Shown in pieces: positions 1 to 9,184 of a DNA stretch of 64,000 bases. A program made the translations under genes and the position numbers. Each line of letters starts with the position of its first letter. The first letter of the stretch is position 1. The stretch comes from CBDFKK01 sp965248815 (lineage in GTDB: Bacteria; Pseudomonadota; Alphaproteobacteria; SMXP01): contig CBDFKK010000006.1 in assembly GCA_965248815.1 (NCBI GenBank), positions 303,169-367,168 of the forward strand, read 5' to 3'. Under the pieces are notes generated by a model that saw nothing but the letters and a program-made list of their open reading frames with translations, was not told the DNA's origin and did no database searches.

Positions 1-1161
1 CACCGCCATTTGCATGCCAAAGCATATTCCGAAGTAAGGCAGATCCCGGCACCTGGCGAAATTGGCAGCGGCGATTTTGCCTTCAGCGCCGCGTTCACCG
101 AATCCGCCCGGCACCAGAATGCCGTGGACATTTTCGAGCCGCTGGACGGCGCCTTCCTGCTCGAATATTTCCGATTCAATCCATTGGGTTGTCACGCGCA
201 CATTGTTGGCGATACCACCGTGCACCAACGCTTCTTCTAAGGATTTATAGGCATCTTTGAGCCCGGTGTATTTGCCGACGACGGCGATGGTGACTTCGCC
301 CTCCGGGTGATTGATGCGCTGACTAATATCATCCCATTGGCTGAGATCGGGGGATGGCGCATCGGCAATGCCAAACGAGTCGAGGACAACCTGGTCAAAC
401 CCCTCCGCGTGATACGCCAGCGGGACTTCGTAAATGCTGCTCACATCGAGAGCCTGAATCACGCCGTCAGGCCGAACATTGCAGAACAGAGCGATTTTCT
501 CCCGCTCAGATTGCGGGATCGGCCGGTCGGACCGGCAAAGAAGCAGATCGGGCTGTATGCCGATCGATCGCAATTCCTTCACAGAGTGTTGGGTCGGTTT
601 GGTTTTAAGTTCTCCTGCACTGCCGATAAACGGTACGAGCGTTAGGTGAATGTAGGTGGCATTGCCGCGGGGCAATTCGTTGCCGAGTTGCCGAATGGCT
701 TCAAAGAACGGGAGCCCCTCAATGTCGCCAACCGTTCCCCCGATCTCGCACAAAACAAAATCCACGTCGTTGGTACCGGAAAGGACGAAGTTCTTAATTT
801 CGTCCGTGACGTGTGGAATCACTTGAACGGTCGTGCCCAAGTAGTCACCGCGGCGCTCCTTTTTCAAAATGTTTCGATAAATACGCCCAGTGGTGACATT
901 GTCTGATTGCAATGCCGGCACGCCGGTAAAACGCTCATAGTGCCCTAAGTCGAGATCGGTCTCCGCGCCATCGTCGGTGACGTAGACTTCACCGTGCTGA
1001 AACGGACTCATGGTTCCCGGATCGACATTGAGATACGGATCGAGCTTGCGTAATCGCACACTATAGCCGCGCGCTTGAAGCAACGCGCCCAAAGCGGCCG
1101 AAGCAATGCCTTTTCCGAGGGAGGAAACCACGCCGCCGGTGATGAAAATAAACCGCGCCAT
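1..1161 (-). CDS. pyrG: CTP synthase, C-terminal part beyond the window
   Basis: Makes CTP from UTP, ATP and glutamine in the cytoplasm. The reverse strand opens at 1161 with MARFIFITGGVVSSLGKGIA, the ATP-binding start of the amidoligase domain, and runs 387 codons without a stop to the window edge. The last visible residues, FGICFGMQMAV, contain the nucleophilic cysteine of the class I glutamine amidotransferase domain, so the C-terminal third lies outside. It follows secG on the same strand after about 100 bp, the usual alphaproteobacterial order tpiA-secG-pyrG. Identification is secure; the gene is incomplete only because of the window boundary. Confidence 0.97.
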   Translation of the reverse strand, partial: MARFIFITGGVVSSLGKGIASAALGALLQARGYSVRLRKLDPYLNVDPGTMSPFQHGEVYVTDDGAETDLDLGHYERFTGVPALQSDNVTTGRIYRNILKKERRGDYLGTTVQVIPHVTDEIKNFVLSGTNDVDFVLCEIGGTVGDIEGLPFFEAIRQLGNELPRGNATYIHLTLVPFIGSAGELKTKPTQHSVKELRSIGIQPDLLLCRSDRPIPQSEREKIALFCNVRPDGVIQALDVSSIYEVPLAYHAEGFDQVVLDSFGIADAPSPDLSQWDDISQRINHPEGEVTIAVVGKYTGLKDAYKSLEEALVHGGIANNVRVTTQWIESEIFEQEGAVQRLENVHGILVPGGFGERGAEGKIAAANFARCRDLPYFGICFGMQMAV

Positions 1162-1263
1162 GGACGGTCAAACTAGATCACTTTTGCGCCGGCAAAAAGA
1201 CCTAATGCTCATTTTTCTGAAAGAAATGATGACCTGTCCACAAAGTACTGGGTCACGTTTAAA

Positions 1264-1614
1264 CTATTCACGAGGAACGTCAGGCCCCGCGGGCACTTCT
1301 GCCGGTTCGCTCGGCGCAGGCGTCGTCGGAGTAGGAGCAAACGTCGCCGGATCGTCGCTGCCGATCACCGAGCTTCCGCCCCCTCCACCGCCGGCCGTCA
1401 TGGTCAACAATATGCTGGTGATGAAGAAACAAACTGCCAAAACAGCGGTCGTGCGCGTGAGCACATTTGCTGCGCCACGCCCAGACATGAAACCACCCAT
1501 GCCGCCTCCGCCTCCGCCGATGCCGAGGGCACCTCCTTCGGAGCGCTGGAGCAGCACGCTCCCGACCAGTGCCAAGGCAATCAGCAAGTGAATTACGAGC
1601 AAAAACGCAGTCAT
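1264..1614 (-). CDS. secG: Preprotein translocase subunit SecG
   Basis: Small inner-membrane subunit of the SecYEG protein-export channel. The 116-residue product has two hydrophobic spans (about residues 3-22 and 54-74) joined by a glycine-rich loop with the family pattern LLQRSEGGALG, followed by a Pro/Thr/Ala-rich tail ending in PDVPRE. A GGGAG ribosome binding site precedes the ATG at 1614. The gene sits between the receiver-domain gene and pyrG on the same strand. The glycine and proline runs are typical of alphaproteobacterial SecG rather than a sign of low-quality sequence. Confidence 0.95.
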   Translation of the reverse strand: MTAFLLVIHLLIALALVGSVLLQRSEGGALGIGGGGGGMGGFMSGRGAANVLTRTTAVLAVCFFITSILLTMTAGGGGGGSSVIGSDDPATFAPTPTTPAPSEPAEVPAGPDVPRE

Positions 1615-1700
1615 ACTATCTCCCGAAGACCAGAACGGGCTCTTTTACTCCAGAGATATGGTGAAAGGCTAGTGGAATAACCAGAGGGCGCCAAAGATGG

Positions 1701-2705
1701 CTACGATGCCTGACGCAGATTTCGCTTCGCAACCGTGGACGCGATCTGAGAACCGATATCTGCCTCACTCGACCCGGGACTTAGCGCCATCTGAAGAGCC
1801 GTCCCAAGTTTTGTCAGCAGGGCCAAATCCTTCGGATCTGGGCTTTTTGCCGCTGCGACACTGGCTGATAACGATTCAGCTACCGTGACCAGCGAGTGAG
1901 CCAGCTCTGTGGCATCTGCAAAAGGTGAATCGCCGACCCGCCTGTCCAGATCCTTAGTCACCTCAAGCAATAGTGTCACTTCATCGGTTAATTGTTGTGC
2001 TTCGCCTGGCACGTCGCCGTCACGATGCACGGCTTCCGCGATGACAGAGGCTGCTATTGAAATATGAATGGCCTGGCGCTGAAGTTTTTCGGCCAAAATG
2101 GCTTTTTGCGTTAAGTCGATCGCGGCGGCCGTCTCAACATCAGAGACCGGTTCATTGTTGACTTTCGTTTTGAGTGAATTGGGAACGTCGACGAGATTAT
2201 CTTGTTCATCTCCGCGCGCCTCTTTGCGGCGATCAGGCCCAACATAGTTGCTTGTAATTACAAAGCGTTTGCGGGAGTCGATATGGGTCAGAATGCGGGC
2301 CGAAAACTCCTGTGTCGAAAACGGCCGACGCACAAGGTCATCGGCGCCAGCATCGATGATAGTCTTGGCATCTTCATCGTTAAGCTTCCAGCCTGACGTG
2401 ACGAAAACGACAAACGGGTTCGGCCCCAAGTCTCCATGGCGTACATCGCTTACAAATGTGCTGACATCTTTGACATTGCTGTCAATCTCCGCGACGACGA
2501 GATCGATAACTTCGGATTCAATTGTTTCGCGCAATTCCTTAAGGCTCGTGGCGTAGGAAAAATGACGAAAGCCGATCGTATAGAGAATGCTGCGCGTGAT
2601 GCGCAGATTTGCAGTAACCGGATCGAATATTGCGACCGTAGCCGCTTCAAATCTGCGTTCCTCAGAATTGTGTGGTTCGCTCATATCACTCAGCACGTTT
2701 GTCAT
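1701..2705 (-). CDS. Degenerate receiver-domain protein
   Basis: A CheY-like receiver fold (about residues 20-145 from this start) is followed by a YVGPDRR motif, which often follows receiver domains in alphaproteobacterial regulators, and a largely helical C-terminal half with no recognised output domain. The receiver is missing key residues. The phospho-acceptor aspartate position reads glutamate in DLVVAEID, the conserved lysine reads arginine in DLVRRPFS, and only one acidic residue (IFDP) remains of the usual pair; the Thr in FVTS is kept. It is therefore unlikely to be phosphorylated normally. The start is uncertain: the frame is open to a TTG at 2780, with in-frame ATGs at 2717, 2705 and 2684 and no convincing ribosome binding site. 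It lies downstream of tpiA. Confidence 0.75.
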   Translation of the reverse strand: MTNVLSDMSEPHNSEERRFEAATVAIFDPVTANLRITRSILYTIGFRHFSYATSLKELRETIESEVIDLVVAEIDSNVKDVSTFVSDVRHGDLGPNPFVVFVTSGWKLNDEDAKTIIDAGADDLVRRPFSTQEFSARILTHIDSRKRFVITSNYVGPDRRKEARGDEQDNLVDVPNSLKTKVNNEPVSDVETAAAIDLTQKAILAEKLQRQAIHISIAASVIAEAVHRDGDVPGEAQQLTDEVTLLLEVTKDLDRRVGDSPFADATELAHSLVTVAESLSASVAAAKSPDPKDLALLTKLGTALQMALSPGSSEADIGSQIASTVAKRNLRQAS

Positions 2706-2803
2706 TGCTGAGCCCATCGGCTCAAGAGGCTCGCATACTAGGAAGCGTTCTCTTGAGTTATCATTGATAGATGAAGTCAAATTTAATTAAACTTTCAATG
2801 ACC

Positions 2804-3574
2804 TTACATTCCCGCTTTTACGATTTGCCAGAAGTCTTGCGCTTTCAAACTGGCGCCGCCTACTAGTGCGCCATCGACGTCAGCAATCGAGAGGATTTCG
2901 CGCGCATTTTGCGGCTTTACCGAACCGCCATAGAGAACGCGAACTTTATTACCGTCATCACCAAGTGATTTGATCAATTTATCGCGAATGAAGCGGTGGA
3001 CTTCGTTCACATCGTTAAGGGTCGGCGTTCGCCCGGTTCCAATCGCCCAAACCGGTTCGTAGGCAATAACCGTGTTCTTAGAATTTGCCGATCCGGGCAG
3101 CGACCCTTTGAGTTGACGGCCGATGACACGAAGAGTCTTGCTTTGAAGCCGCTCGCTTTCCGTCTCGCCCACACAAATGATGGCACGCAGATTCTGTTCA
3201 ATCACCGCTTCGGCCTTTGCTTTGACCTCATCATCGGATTCTCCGTGATCAGTTCTGCGTTCGGAGTGACCGGCAATAATCCACTTAGCACCAGCCTCCT
3301 TCAGCATCGCCGCGCTCAAATCCCCGGTATGCGCACCACCTGGCTGGGCGTGACAATCTTGCGCTCCCAAAGCCAAAGGCGTCCCCACCGTCAAAGGCTT
3401 GAACGAATGCAAAAGGGTGGCGGGTGGACATATAATGACGTCAGCCGGGCATCGTTTAGCTTTGCCCAGCCGCGCGATCAACGAATTGATTTCGCGTTTC
3501 GACTGCGCAAGGCCATTCATTTTCCAATTGCCGGCGATGACGGGCCTGCGTTTGATCGATTTTAACGTGGTCAT
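2804..3574 (-). CDS. tpiA: Triosephosphate isomerase
   Basis: Interconverts dihydroxyacetone phosphate and glyceraldehyde 3-phosphate in glycolysis and gluconeogenesis. From the ATG at 3574 the 256-residue protein shows the substrate-binding NWK (Lys18), the catalytic His103 in AGHSERR, the catalytic Glu173 in AYEPVWAIGTG and the phosphate-binding YGGSV loop. This start is chosen over the longer open frame (to 3613) because GGAGAAG stands just upstream and family members begin near the NWKMNG motif. It is transcribed divergently from ppiD across 145 bp. Confidence 0.96.
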   Translation of the reverse strand: MTTLKSIKRRPVIAGNWKMNGLAQSKREINSLIARLGKAKRCPADVIICPPATLLHSFKPLTVGTPLALGAQDCHAQPGGAHTGDLSAAMLKEAGAKWIIAGHSERRTDHGESDDEVKAKAEAVIEQNLRAIICVGETESERLQSKTLRVIGRQLKGSLPGSANSKNTVIAYEPVWAIGTGRTPTLNDVNEVHRFIRDKLIKSLGDDGNKVRVLYGGSVKPQNAREILSIADVDGALVGGASLKAQDFWQIVKAGM

Positions 3575-3719
3575 AGACCGCTTCTCCTGCAATCCTTGCG
3601 GGGGCCATAACAAATTGCCGGGATTTTGGCCAGAGGGCCCGCTTGCTCGGCTCGCGCCGCCCCACTATCATCCGCCGCCAAATAGGTTGTCACGAGTTAA
3701 CCAAAGGGATTCCGACTCC

Positions 3720-5630
3720 ATGCTCAGCAGATTAAAGGACGCGGCCAAATCATGGGTCGCAGGTATCTTTATCGGCTTGCTTGTTCTCAGCTTTGCCGTT
3801 TGGGGCATCGGGGACATATTTTTGGGTACCACCAATGAAAATGTCGCCGAGATTGGAGGGACACCGATTACAGCGGTAGACTTCGAACGACAGTTTCGAT
3901 CACAGGTTCAGGAATTGTCGTCTCAGACCGATGGTATATTCGACACACTACAAGCGCGTCGTTTGGGTTTAGACCAGCAAGTCTTGGCCAATATGATTCA
4001 AACCACAGCTCTTGGTGTTGCGGGACAAGATTTGGGGCTCACCGTTTCCGATAAGGCGCTCGAGAAATCAATTAAGTCCAACCAAGCTTTCTCCGGAGCC
4101 ATTGGCACATTCTCACAGCAGACTTATGACGAACTGCTTATTCAGAATGGTCTTACCCGCCAATCATATGAAATCGCATTGCGCCAAGACCTCGCTCGCG
4201 CTCAGCTCGTGGACACCATTACAGCAGGCCCTGTTGCCTCGCGGCGAATGGCTGAGGCGATCTTCACTTACCGAACCGAACGTCGGGTGATCGACTATTT
4301 GGTCATTCCGCCAGAAACCGCCGGCCAATTGGCAGAACCGACGCGAACCGAATTGGAGGAATATCACACAGGTAACGCGGCGCGATTTACCGCACCCGAA
4401 TACCGGAGCTTTACTTACATTTTGACTGAATCAGCTGATTTTCGTGACAAGGTTGAGGTCTCAGAAGACGATATTAAGGCCCAGTACGATTTCGATAAAT
4501 CACGTTTCACCGTGCCCGAAAGACGCGCGGTTGAAGTGATTTATTTCGATAACGAGGAAGCTTTAATTCAAGCACAAAAGGATATGGCTGATGGTCTGTC
4601 GTTCGAAGGACTCATCGCGAGCCGCAATCTGAGCCTGGACGAGATCACCCGCGAAAACGTCACCCAAGCCGAAATGATCGATGAACCTGTGGCTGCAATC
4701 GCATTTCAATTGGAGAATGGTCAAATTAGTGACGCCATCCAAGGCGTCGTCAATTGGGCTTTGGCACGCGTGAAAAACATTGCTCCTGGCCGTGTACAAC
4801 CTTACGAGGAAGCGCGTGAGGTCCTGCGCGACGAACTGATCGGAGGTCTTGCGACCAACTCATTATTTGAATTTTCAGCCGAAATCGAGGATGCGCTTGC
4901 CGGTGGTGCAACCCTGGAAGAAGCGGCGACGGCACTCGGCATTAATGCCGTTTCAGTAAAATCTGTCAGCCGCGCTGGTTTTGACAAAGACGAGCGAGAA
5001 CCTGGCCAACTGCCCGATGATGATGCGGCTTTGGATTCGATTTTGACCGAAGTGTTTCGCAGCGATATCGGATTTGAAGGTGATCTTTTACCAATTGAAC
5101 AAGACGGTTACTTCGTCGTCCGCATTGACGATGTCACGTCCTCGGCGACCAAACCCTTCGACACGGTTGTTGAAGAAGTCAGAACCACTCTACTTGGCGT
5201 GAAGCGGCAGGAAAAATTGGATGAGTTTTCCAAGAAAATTGCGGAACGGGCGACCGGCGGTACACCGTTTGAGACTTTGGCTAACGAAATCGGACGAACG
5301 ATTTTGTCGACCGCACCTAACATTGGACGCTCCGACAATGACGAAACACTATCTACACAATTTATTTCAGATGCATTTGCAGCCGAGATTGGTGCTTTCA
5401 TCAGCGGGCCGACGGCTTTTGGAGAGAGTTGGGTCGTGGCGACGCCGCGAGAGTCCATTACGCAAAGCTTGGCCTCAAATGCCGCAGATATTGATTCCCT
5501 TCATGAACAATTAGGGCAAGCCACCATTCAAGACTTAGGCGATCAATACGTAGCCGCACTTCAAGACAAATTTGGAGTGGAAACCTACCCTGATGTTATT
5601 GATTCGACCCTGGGCGGCTCCATTGATTGA
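3720..5630 (+). CDS. ppiD: Membrane-anchored peptidyl-prolyl isomerase (PpiD/SurA type)
   Basis: A periplasmic folding factor tethered to the inner membrane. The 636-residue product starts at the ATG at 3720, giving MLSRLKDAAKSWVAG, followed by one membrane span (about residues 13-36) and a long periplasmic part. That part has a SurA-like N-terminal chaperone domain and a central parvulin-type rotamase region (about residues 240-370). The open frame extends upstream to 3399, but that stretch lies over tpiA and lacks the expected membrane anchor at its N-terminus. trpE begins 11 bp downstream, so the two are probably co-transcribed, as in many alphaproteobacteria. Confidence 0.9.
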   Translation: MLSRLKDAAKSWVAGIFIGLLVLSFAVWGIGDIFLGTTNENVAEIGGTPITAVDFERQFRSQVQELSSQTDGIFDTLQARRLGLDQQVLANMIQTTALGVAGQDLGLTVSDKALEKSIKSNQAFSGAIGTFSQQTYDELLIQNGLTRQSYEIALRQDLARAQLVDTITAGPVASRRMAEAIFTYRTERRVIDYLVIPPETAGQLAEPTRTELEEYHTGNAARFTAPEYRSFTYILTESADFRDKVEVSEDDIKAQYDFDKSRFTVPERRAVEVIYFDNEEALIQAQKDMADGLSFEGLIASRNLSLDEITRENVTQAEMIDEPVAAIAFQLENGQISDAIQGVVNWALARVKNIAPGRVQPYEEAREVLRDELIGGLATNSLFEFSAEIEDALAGGATLEEAATALGINAVSVKSVSRAGFDKDEREPGQLPDDDAALDSILTEVFRSDIGFEGDLLPIEQDGYFVVRIDDVTSSATKPFDTVVEEVRTTLLGVKRQEKLDEFSKKIAERATGGTPFETLANEIGRTILSTAPNIGRSDNDETLSTQFISDAFAAEIGAFISGPTAFGESWVVATPRESITQSLASNAADIDSLHEQLGQATIQDLGDQYVAALQDKFGVETYPDVIDSTLGGSID

Positions 5631-5640
5631 GACATAAGCA

Positions 5641-7146
5641 ATGACACTCCGCCCCGATTATGAGGCGTTTGCACAAAAATTCGAAAAGAACGAACCTCAG
5701 GTCGTTTGGACAAAGGTCGTAGCGGACTTGGAAACGCCGGTCTCCGCGATGCTCAAGCTGGCGGACGGCGAACCCAATAGTTTTCTCCTTGAATCTGTTG
5801 AAGGTGGTTCCGTACGCGGAAGATATTCCGTGATTGGATTGCGCCCAGATTTGATCTGGCGTGCGCACGGCAATGAATCTGAGATCAACCGCAACGCGCT
5901 TGCAGATCCAGGGACTTTCATAAAATGTGAATTGGACACCCTAGCCTCGTTAAGAGCCTTGCTAAAGGAGTCCTTGATTGACCAAGACCCTGAATTGCCG
6001 CCCATGGCTGCCGGAGTGTTCGGGTATTTGGGTTACGATATGGTGCGTCTCATGGAAGACCTGCCAAATGTCAATCCGGATTCGCTCGGATTGCCTGACG
6101 GCATTCTTCTTCGCCCGACCATCATGGCCATTTTTGACGCCGTCAAAGACGAACTGATTGTGGTGACGCCGGTCTGGCCCGGTGCGCAATCCGCCCGGGC
6201 GACATTCGACGAAGCATGTGAGCGAATTCAAAACGTCGTTAAGGCACTCGAAAAAAAGTTGCCTCGCCCGGCTACAACGGGGGATCAGATCCAACTACCC
6301 GAGCCAGTTTCAAATACAAAGCAAACTGAATATTACGCCATGGTCGAACGCGCGAAGGAGTACATTGCTGCCGGCGATGTCTTTCAAGTTGTTCCTAGCC
6401 AGCGCTTTCGTGTTCCGTTTGAGTTGCCGCCCTTTTCACTCTATCGATCGCTGCGCAGGCTGAATCCATCTCCTTTCTTGTTTTATTTCGACTTCGATGA
6501 CTTCTCCGTTGTGGGATCCAGTCCTGAAATTCTTGTAAGGGTTCGCGACGGTCGCGTGACGATCCGGCCGATTGCTGGAACGCGGCCGCGCGGCGCAACT
6601 CCGGATGAAGATCGAGCTTTGGCTAAAGATCTTCTGGCCGACCCTAAAGAGCGCGCCGAGCATTTAATGCTGCTGGATCTAGGCCGCAATGATGTAGGGC
6701 GTGTTGCAGAAGTTGGATCCGTCGAGGTCACCGAACAATTCGAACTCGAATATTATAGTCACGTCATGCACATCATTTCGAATGTTGAAGGAAAGCTGAA
6801 GTCCAACCACGACGCGATATCAGCTCTAATCGCGGGATTTCCAGCGGGCACCGTTTCCGGTGCGCCTAAAGTGCGAGCCATGGAAATTATAGATGAATTG
6901 GAAAAGGAAAAACGGGGCGTATATGCAGGTTGCGTTGGCTATTTTTCATCAAGCGGCGACATGGACACATGCATTGCGCTGCGCACGGCAGTTGTAAAAG
7001 ACGGACAAATGTATGTTCAGGCCGGTGGCGGCGTTGTTGCGGATAGTGATCCTGAATTTGAATATCAAGAGACTGTCAACAAGGCCAAAGCGCTTATGAA
7101 TGCCGCAACGGAAGCTGTGCGTTTTGCAACACGCCGCAAACCCTAA
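5641..7146 (+). CDS. trpE: Anthranilate synthase component I
   Basis: Converts chorismate to anthranilate with ammonia delivered by TrpG, the first step of tryptophan synthesis. The 501-residue protein carries the LLES tryptophan feedback-site motif (residues 49-52) and the chorismate-binding C-terminal domain with IAGTRPRGATPDED, LLDLGRNDVGRV and GGGVVADSDPEFEYQET. It follows ppiD after 10 bp. Its partner trpG is not directly downstream but 1.45 kb away, past a broken gene on the other strand. The stop codon lies only 10 bp from the convergent end of that broken gene, with no clear terminator between them. Confidence 0.97.
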   Translation: MTLRPDYEAFAQKFEKNEPQVVWTKVVADLETPVSAMLKLADGEPNSFLLESVEGGSVRGRYSVIGLRPDLIWRAHGNESEINRNALADPGTFIKCELDTLASLRALLKESLIDQDPELPPMAAGVFGYLGYDMVRLMEDLPNVNPDSLGLPDGILLRPTIMAIFDAVKDELIVVTPVWPGAQSARATFDEACERIQNVVKALEKKLPRPATTGDQIQLPEPVSNTKQTEYYAMVERAKEYIAAGDVFQVVPSQRFRVPFELPPFSLYRSLRRLNPSPFLFYFDFDDFSVVGSSPEILVRVRDGRVTIRPIAGTRPRGATPDEDRALAKDLLADPKERAEHLMLLDLGRNDVGRVAEVGSVEVTEQFELEYYSHVMHIISNVEGKLKSNHDAISALIAGFPAGTVSGAPKVRAMEIIDELEKEKRGVYAGCVGYFSSSGDMDTCIALRTAVVKDGQMYVQAGGGVVADSDPEFEYQETVNKAKALMNAATEAVRFATRRKP

Positions 7147-7156
7147 AATCAAAGGT

Positions 7157-8392
7157 CTAGTCTTGAGCGGCCAGCCTGATTTGTTCAGCTTGGCGCTTCT
7201 TGATAACTGCCGTTAGCGGCGCAACCGCAAACCCACGGCGCTCTGCCGTCTCAAGCCAGAGCTCCAGTATATCAAGGGTGATATCATGGGGATGTGCGAT
7301 AGCGATTGCGGTTCCCTCGACTTGTGCAATTTCTTCGAGCTTTTGAACCTGAGCAAGAATCCCTAGCGTATTCAACTCATGATCTAAAAAGATGTCGCGT
7401 GAAGCATAAATCGCGCCCGATTGGCGTGCCGCAATATGTCCCGCCGATAGTGCACTCGTGCGCGAGTCCAAGAACAAAAGACCATCTGCCTTTAAGCGAT
7501 CCATCACTCCGATCATCGCAGCCGCATTCTTCGTAAAACGGCTGCCCATGTAATTGTTGATCCCGACATAGCCAGGAAATTGGTCCAAGGACCAATCAAG
7601 TCGGTCATGAAGTTCATCGGTCGTCGGGTCCAGGCGCAGCGCATTGGGGCCAGGGTCTAACGGACCGTCCGGTTCCATCGGGACATGCACAAGAAGCTCA
7701 AATCCACTGAGACGTGCGCGGCGCGCAATGTCCTTCGCATTTTGAACGTAGGGCAAAATCGACAACGTTAGGGGAGCAGTCAGGCTGATCAGTCGATCCA
7801 CTTTGCCGGACGAGTTGCCAACATCATCAATGACAATGGCAATCATCGGACGATCGAGGGCAGCGGCGTACGGAGCACCAAAGTCAAGCCAGGCGGTTTC
7901 ACTCTTATCGGATTTGCCGGGGTCAATGTGCGAACGACGGCCTTTTGAACCAGGGAGGTCGGTCGCTGCGCTTCGTTGACCAGAGCAAACGCAAACGAGG
8001 CACGCAACGCCGCAACGCGAGGAACAAACGGCAGGCCGCCGGTTTTTTCGCCAAGAGAGACTGGCGCCGTAAAGGATGAACGCGGTTTGTTGAGACCGCT
8101 TCTTGCCGCCTCTACCAAAGAGACTTGCGCAAAGCTCAAGAGTTGTTCGGTTGGTCCGCCCTGCTCTTCGGTGACATAGACCGTCGACGAATCAAGTGGA
8201 CCTGTTATCAGTCCCAAGAGACTTCCCAATACGAAGCCAACACATAAAGTTCCCAGGCAATAGAACGCAAAGCGCTTCTGTACGCGGTCCTTATGGGCCT
8301 TTTCAGTCTCAATATTCTTCGCATTCCCGAATATTCTTCGCATTCCCGACAAAAGTTACAGGAACGGGAGAACCTTCCTCGTGATGTTCCAT
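7157..8392 (-). pseudogene. Divergent polysaccharide deacetylase (YibQ-like), two frame lesions
   Basis: The 3' part (7157-7846) encodes a typical divergent polysaccharide deacetylase domain: IAIVIDDVG, LVHVPMEP, GINNYMGSRFT and IAHPHD. The 5' part encodes a short cytoplasmic tail, one membrane span (FYCLGTLCVGFVLGSLLGLI) and a linker. The two parts are out of frame. The deacetylase frame continues upstream of its ATG with AWLDFGAPYAAALDRP, which resembles the conserved approach to the domain, so the ATG at 7846 is unlikely to be the true start. Adding one base in the T-run at 7943-7946 joins the frames. A 19-bp tandem duplication at 8311-8348 also breaks the frame from the natural ATG at 8392. 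Correcting both lesions gives exactly 406 codons (1236 - 19 + 1 = 1218 bases). Alternatives are two coupled short genes (ATGA overlap at 7843-7846) or sequencing error. Confidence 0.75.
8311..8348. repeat. Exact tandem duplication, 2 x 19 bp
   Basis: The 19-mer aatattcttcgcattcccg occurs twice head to tail (8311-8329 and 8330-8348). It lies inside the 5' end of the deacetylase gene. Since 19 is not a multiple of three, the second copy shifts the frame that starts at 8392 into a stop, while also offering a substitute ATG at 8343. Confidence 0.95.
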
Positions 8393-8541
8393 GCGCCTGG
8401 CCGACATATTGCCAAGTGAGCTTGGGAAAGACGGCACTCTGTACACCGACTCGCCCTGCGCCTTGGTCCCAATTTCGGCGGTATTCTGAGGGATTCAGGG
8501 TTACGGAATCGTTAAGAATTGGTGAATAACTCAACGGACGC

Positions 8542-8571
8542 TTGGCAAATAGAAGCGTCATGCTCTAGTTT
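8542..8571 (+). promoter_or_regulatory. Possible promoter for trpG operon
   Basis: TTGGCA at 8542-8547 and TAGTTT at 8566-8571 are separated by 18 bp, about 30 bp before the trpG start. The match is only moderate. A promoter is expected here because trpG is cut off from trpE by a gene on the opposite strand. No leader peptide rich in Trp codons or attenuator hairpin was recognised in the 207-bp gap 8393-8599. Confidence 0.3.
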
Positions 8572-8599
8572 GCGCAGCCGCGGTGCTAAGAGTATCCCT

Positions 8600-9181
8600 A
8601 TGATTTTGTTGATCGATAACTACGATAGCTTTACCTACAACCTGGTCCATTTCTTGGGCGAGCTTGGCGCTGAGTGCTCCGTCTATCGAAACGACAAAAT
8701 CGAGGTCGACGAGGCTCTATCTTTGAAGGCGGACGCGATCGTGATTTCTCCCGGTCCGTGTACGCCTAACGAGGCCGGGATTTCTGTAGACCTTGTAAGG
8801 GCTGCAAGCGGGCGCATGCCCCTATTGGGCGTTTGCTTAGGCCATCAAGCAATCGGCCAGGCCTATGGCGCAAAGGTCGTCCGCGCTAACAAACTGATGC
8901 ATGGCAAGCTCAGCCGCATCACTCATACGGGATCGGGGGTCTTTGCAAAACTCCCAGAAGCGTTCGAAGCTACTAGATATCATTCTTTGGTCTTAGAAGC
9001 CGACAGTTTGCCGACGTGCTTTGACGTTACCGCCAAGACCGAAGACGGTACGATTATGGCCATTGAACACAAGGAACATGAAGTTCACGGCGTGCAATTT
9101 CATCCGGAGAGCATTGCCTCCGAGCATGGCCATCGCCTTCTAAAGAATTTCCTTGTGCGGGCAAAAATCTGCGATAGCTAA
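8600..9181 (+). CDS. trpG: Anthranilate synthase component II (glutamine amidotransferase)
   Basis: Releases ammonia from glutamine for TrpE. The 193-residue protein starts MILLIDNYDSFTYNL, the standard start of the family; the longer open frame to 8519 uses a rare start and adds non-conserved residues. Catalytic residues are visible: Cys in GVCLGHQAIGQ, and His and Glu in VQFHPESIASEHG. It heads the tightly packed cluster trpG-trpD-trpC-moaC-moeA (4, 5, 19 and 9 bp gaps). Confidence 0.97.
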   Translation: MILLIDNYDSFTYNLVHFLGELGAECSVYRNDKIEVDEALSLKADAIVISPGPCTPNEAGISVDLVRAASGRMPLLGVCLGHQAIGQAYGAKVVRANKLMHGKLSRITHTGSGVFAKLPEAFEATRYHSLVLEADSLPTCFDVTAKTEDGTIMAIEHKEHEVHGVQFHPESIASEHGHRLLKNFLVRAKICDS

Positions 9182-9184
9182 ATC

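Noticed and set aside
1106..1591. Plus-strand open frame of 161 codons
   Set aside because: It is the antisense shadow of secG and the pyrG start; its Pro-rich stretch is just the complement of the SecG glycine run.
3399..3719. N-terminal extension of ppiD to 3399
   Set aside because: The extension overlaps tpiA and puts about 107 odd residues before the membrane anchor; the ATG at 3720 gives the normal start.
7843..7846. ATGA overlap taken as proof of two coupled genes in the deacetylase region
   Set aside because: The deacetylase frame continues upstream of that ATG with family-like residues and coding-type third positions, so the overlap is probably accidental.
8393..8599. Trp-codon leader and attenuator before trpG
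   Set aside because: No short frame with clustered Trp codons followed by competing hairpins was found in the gap.
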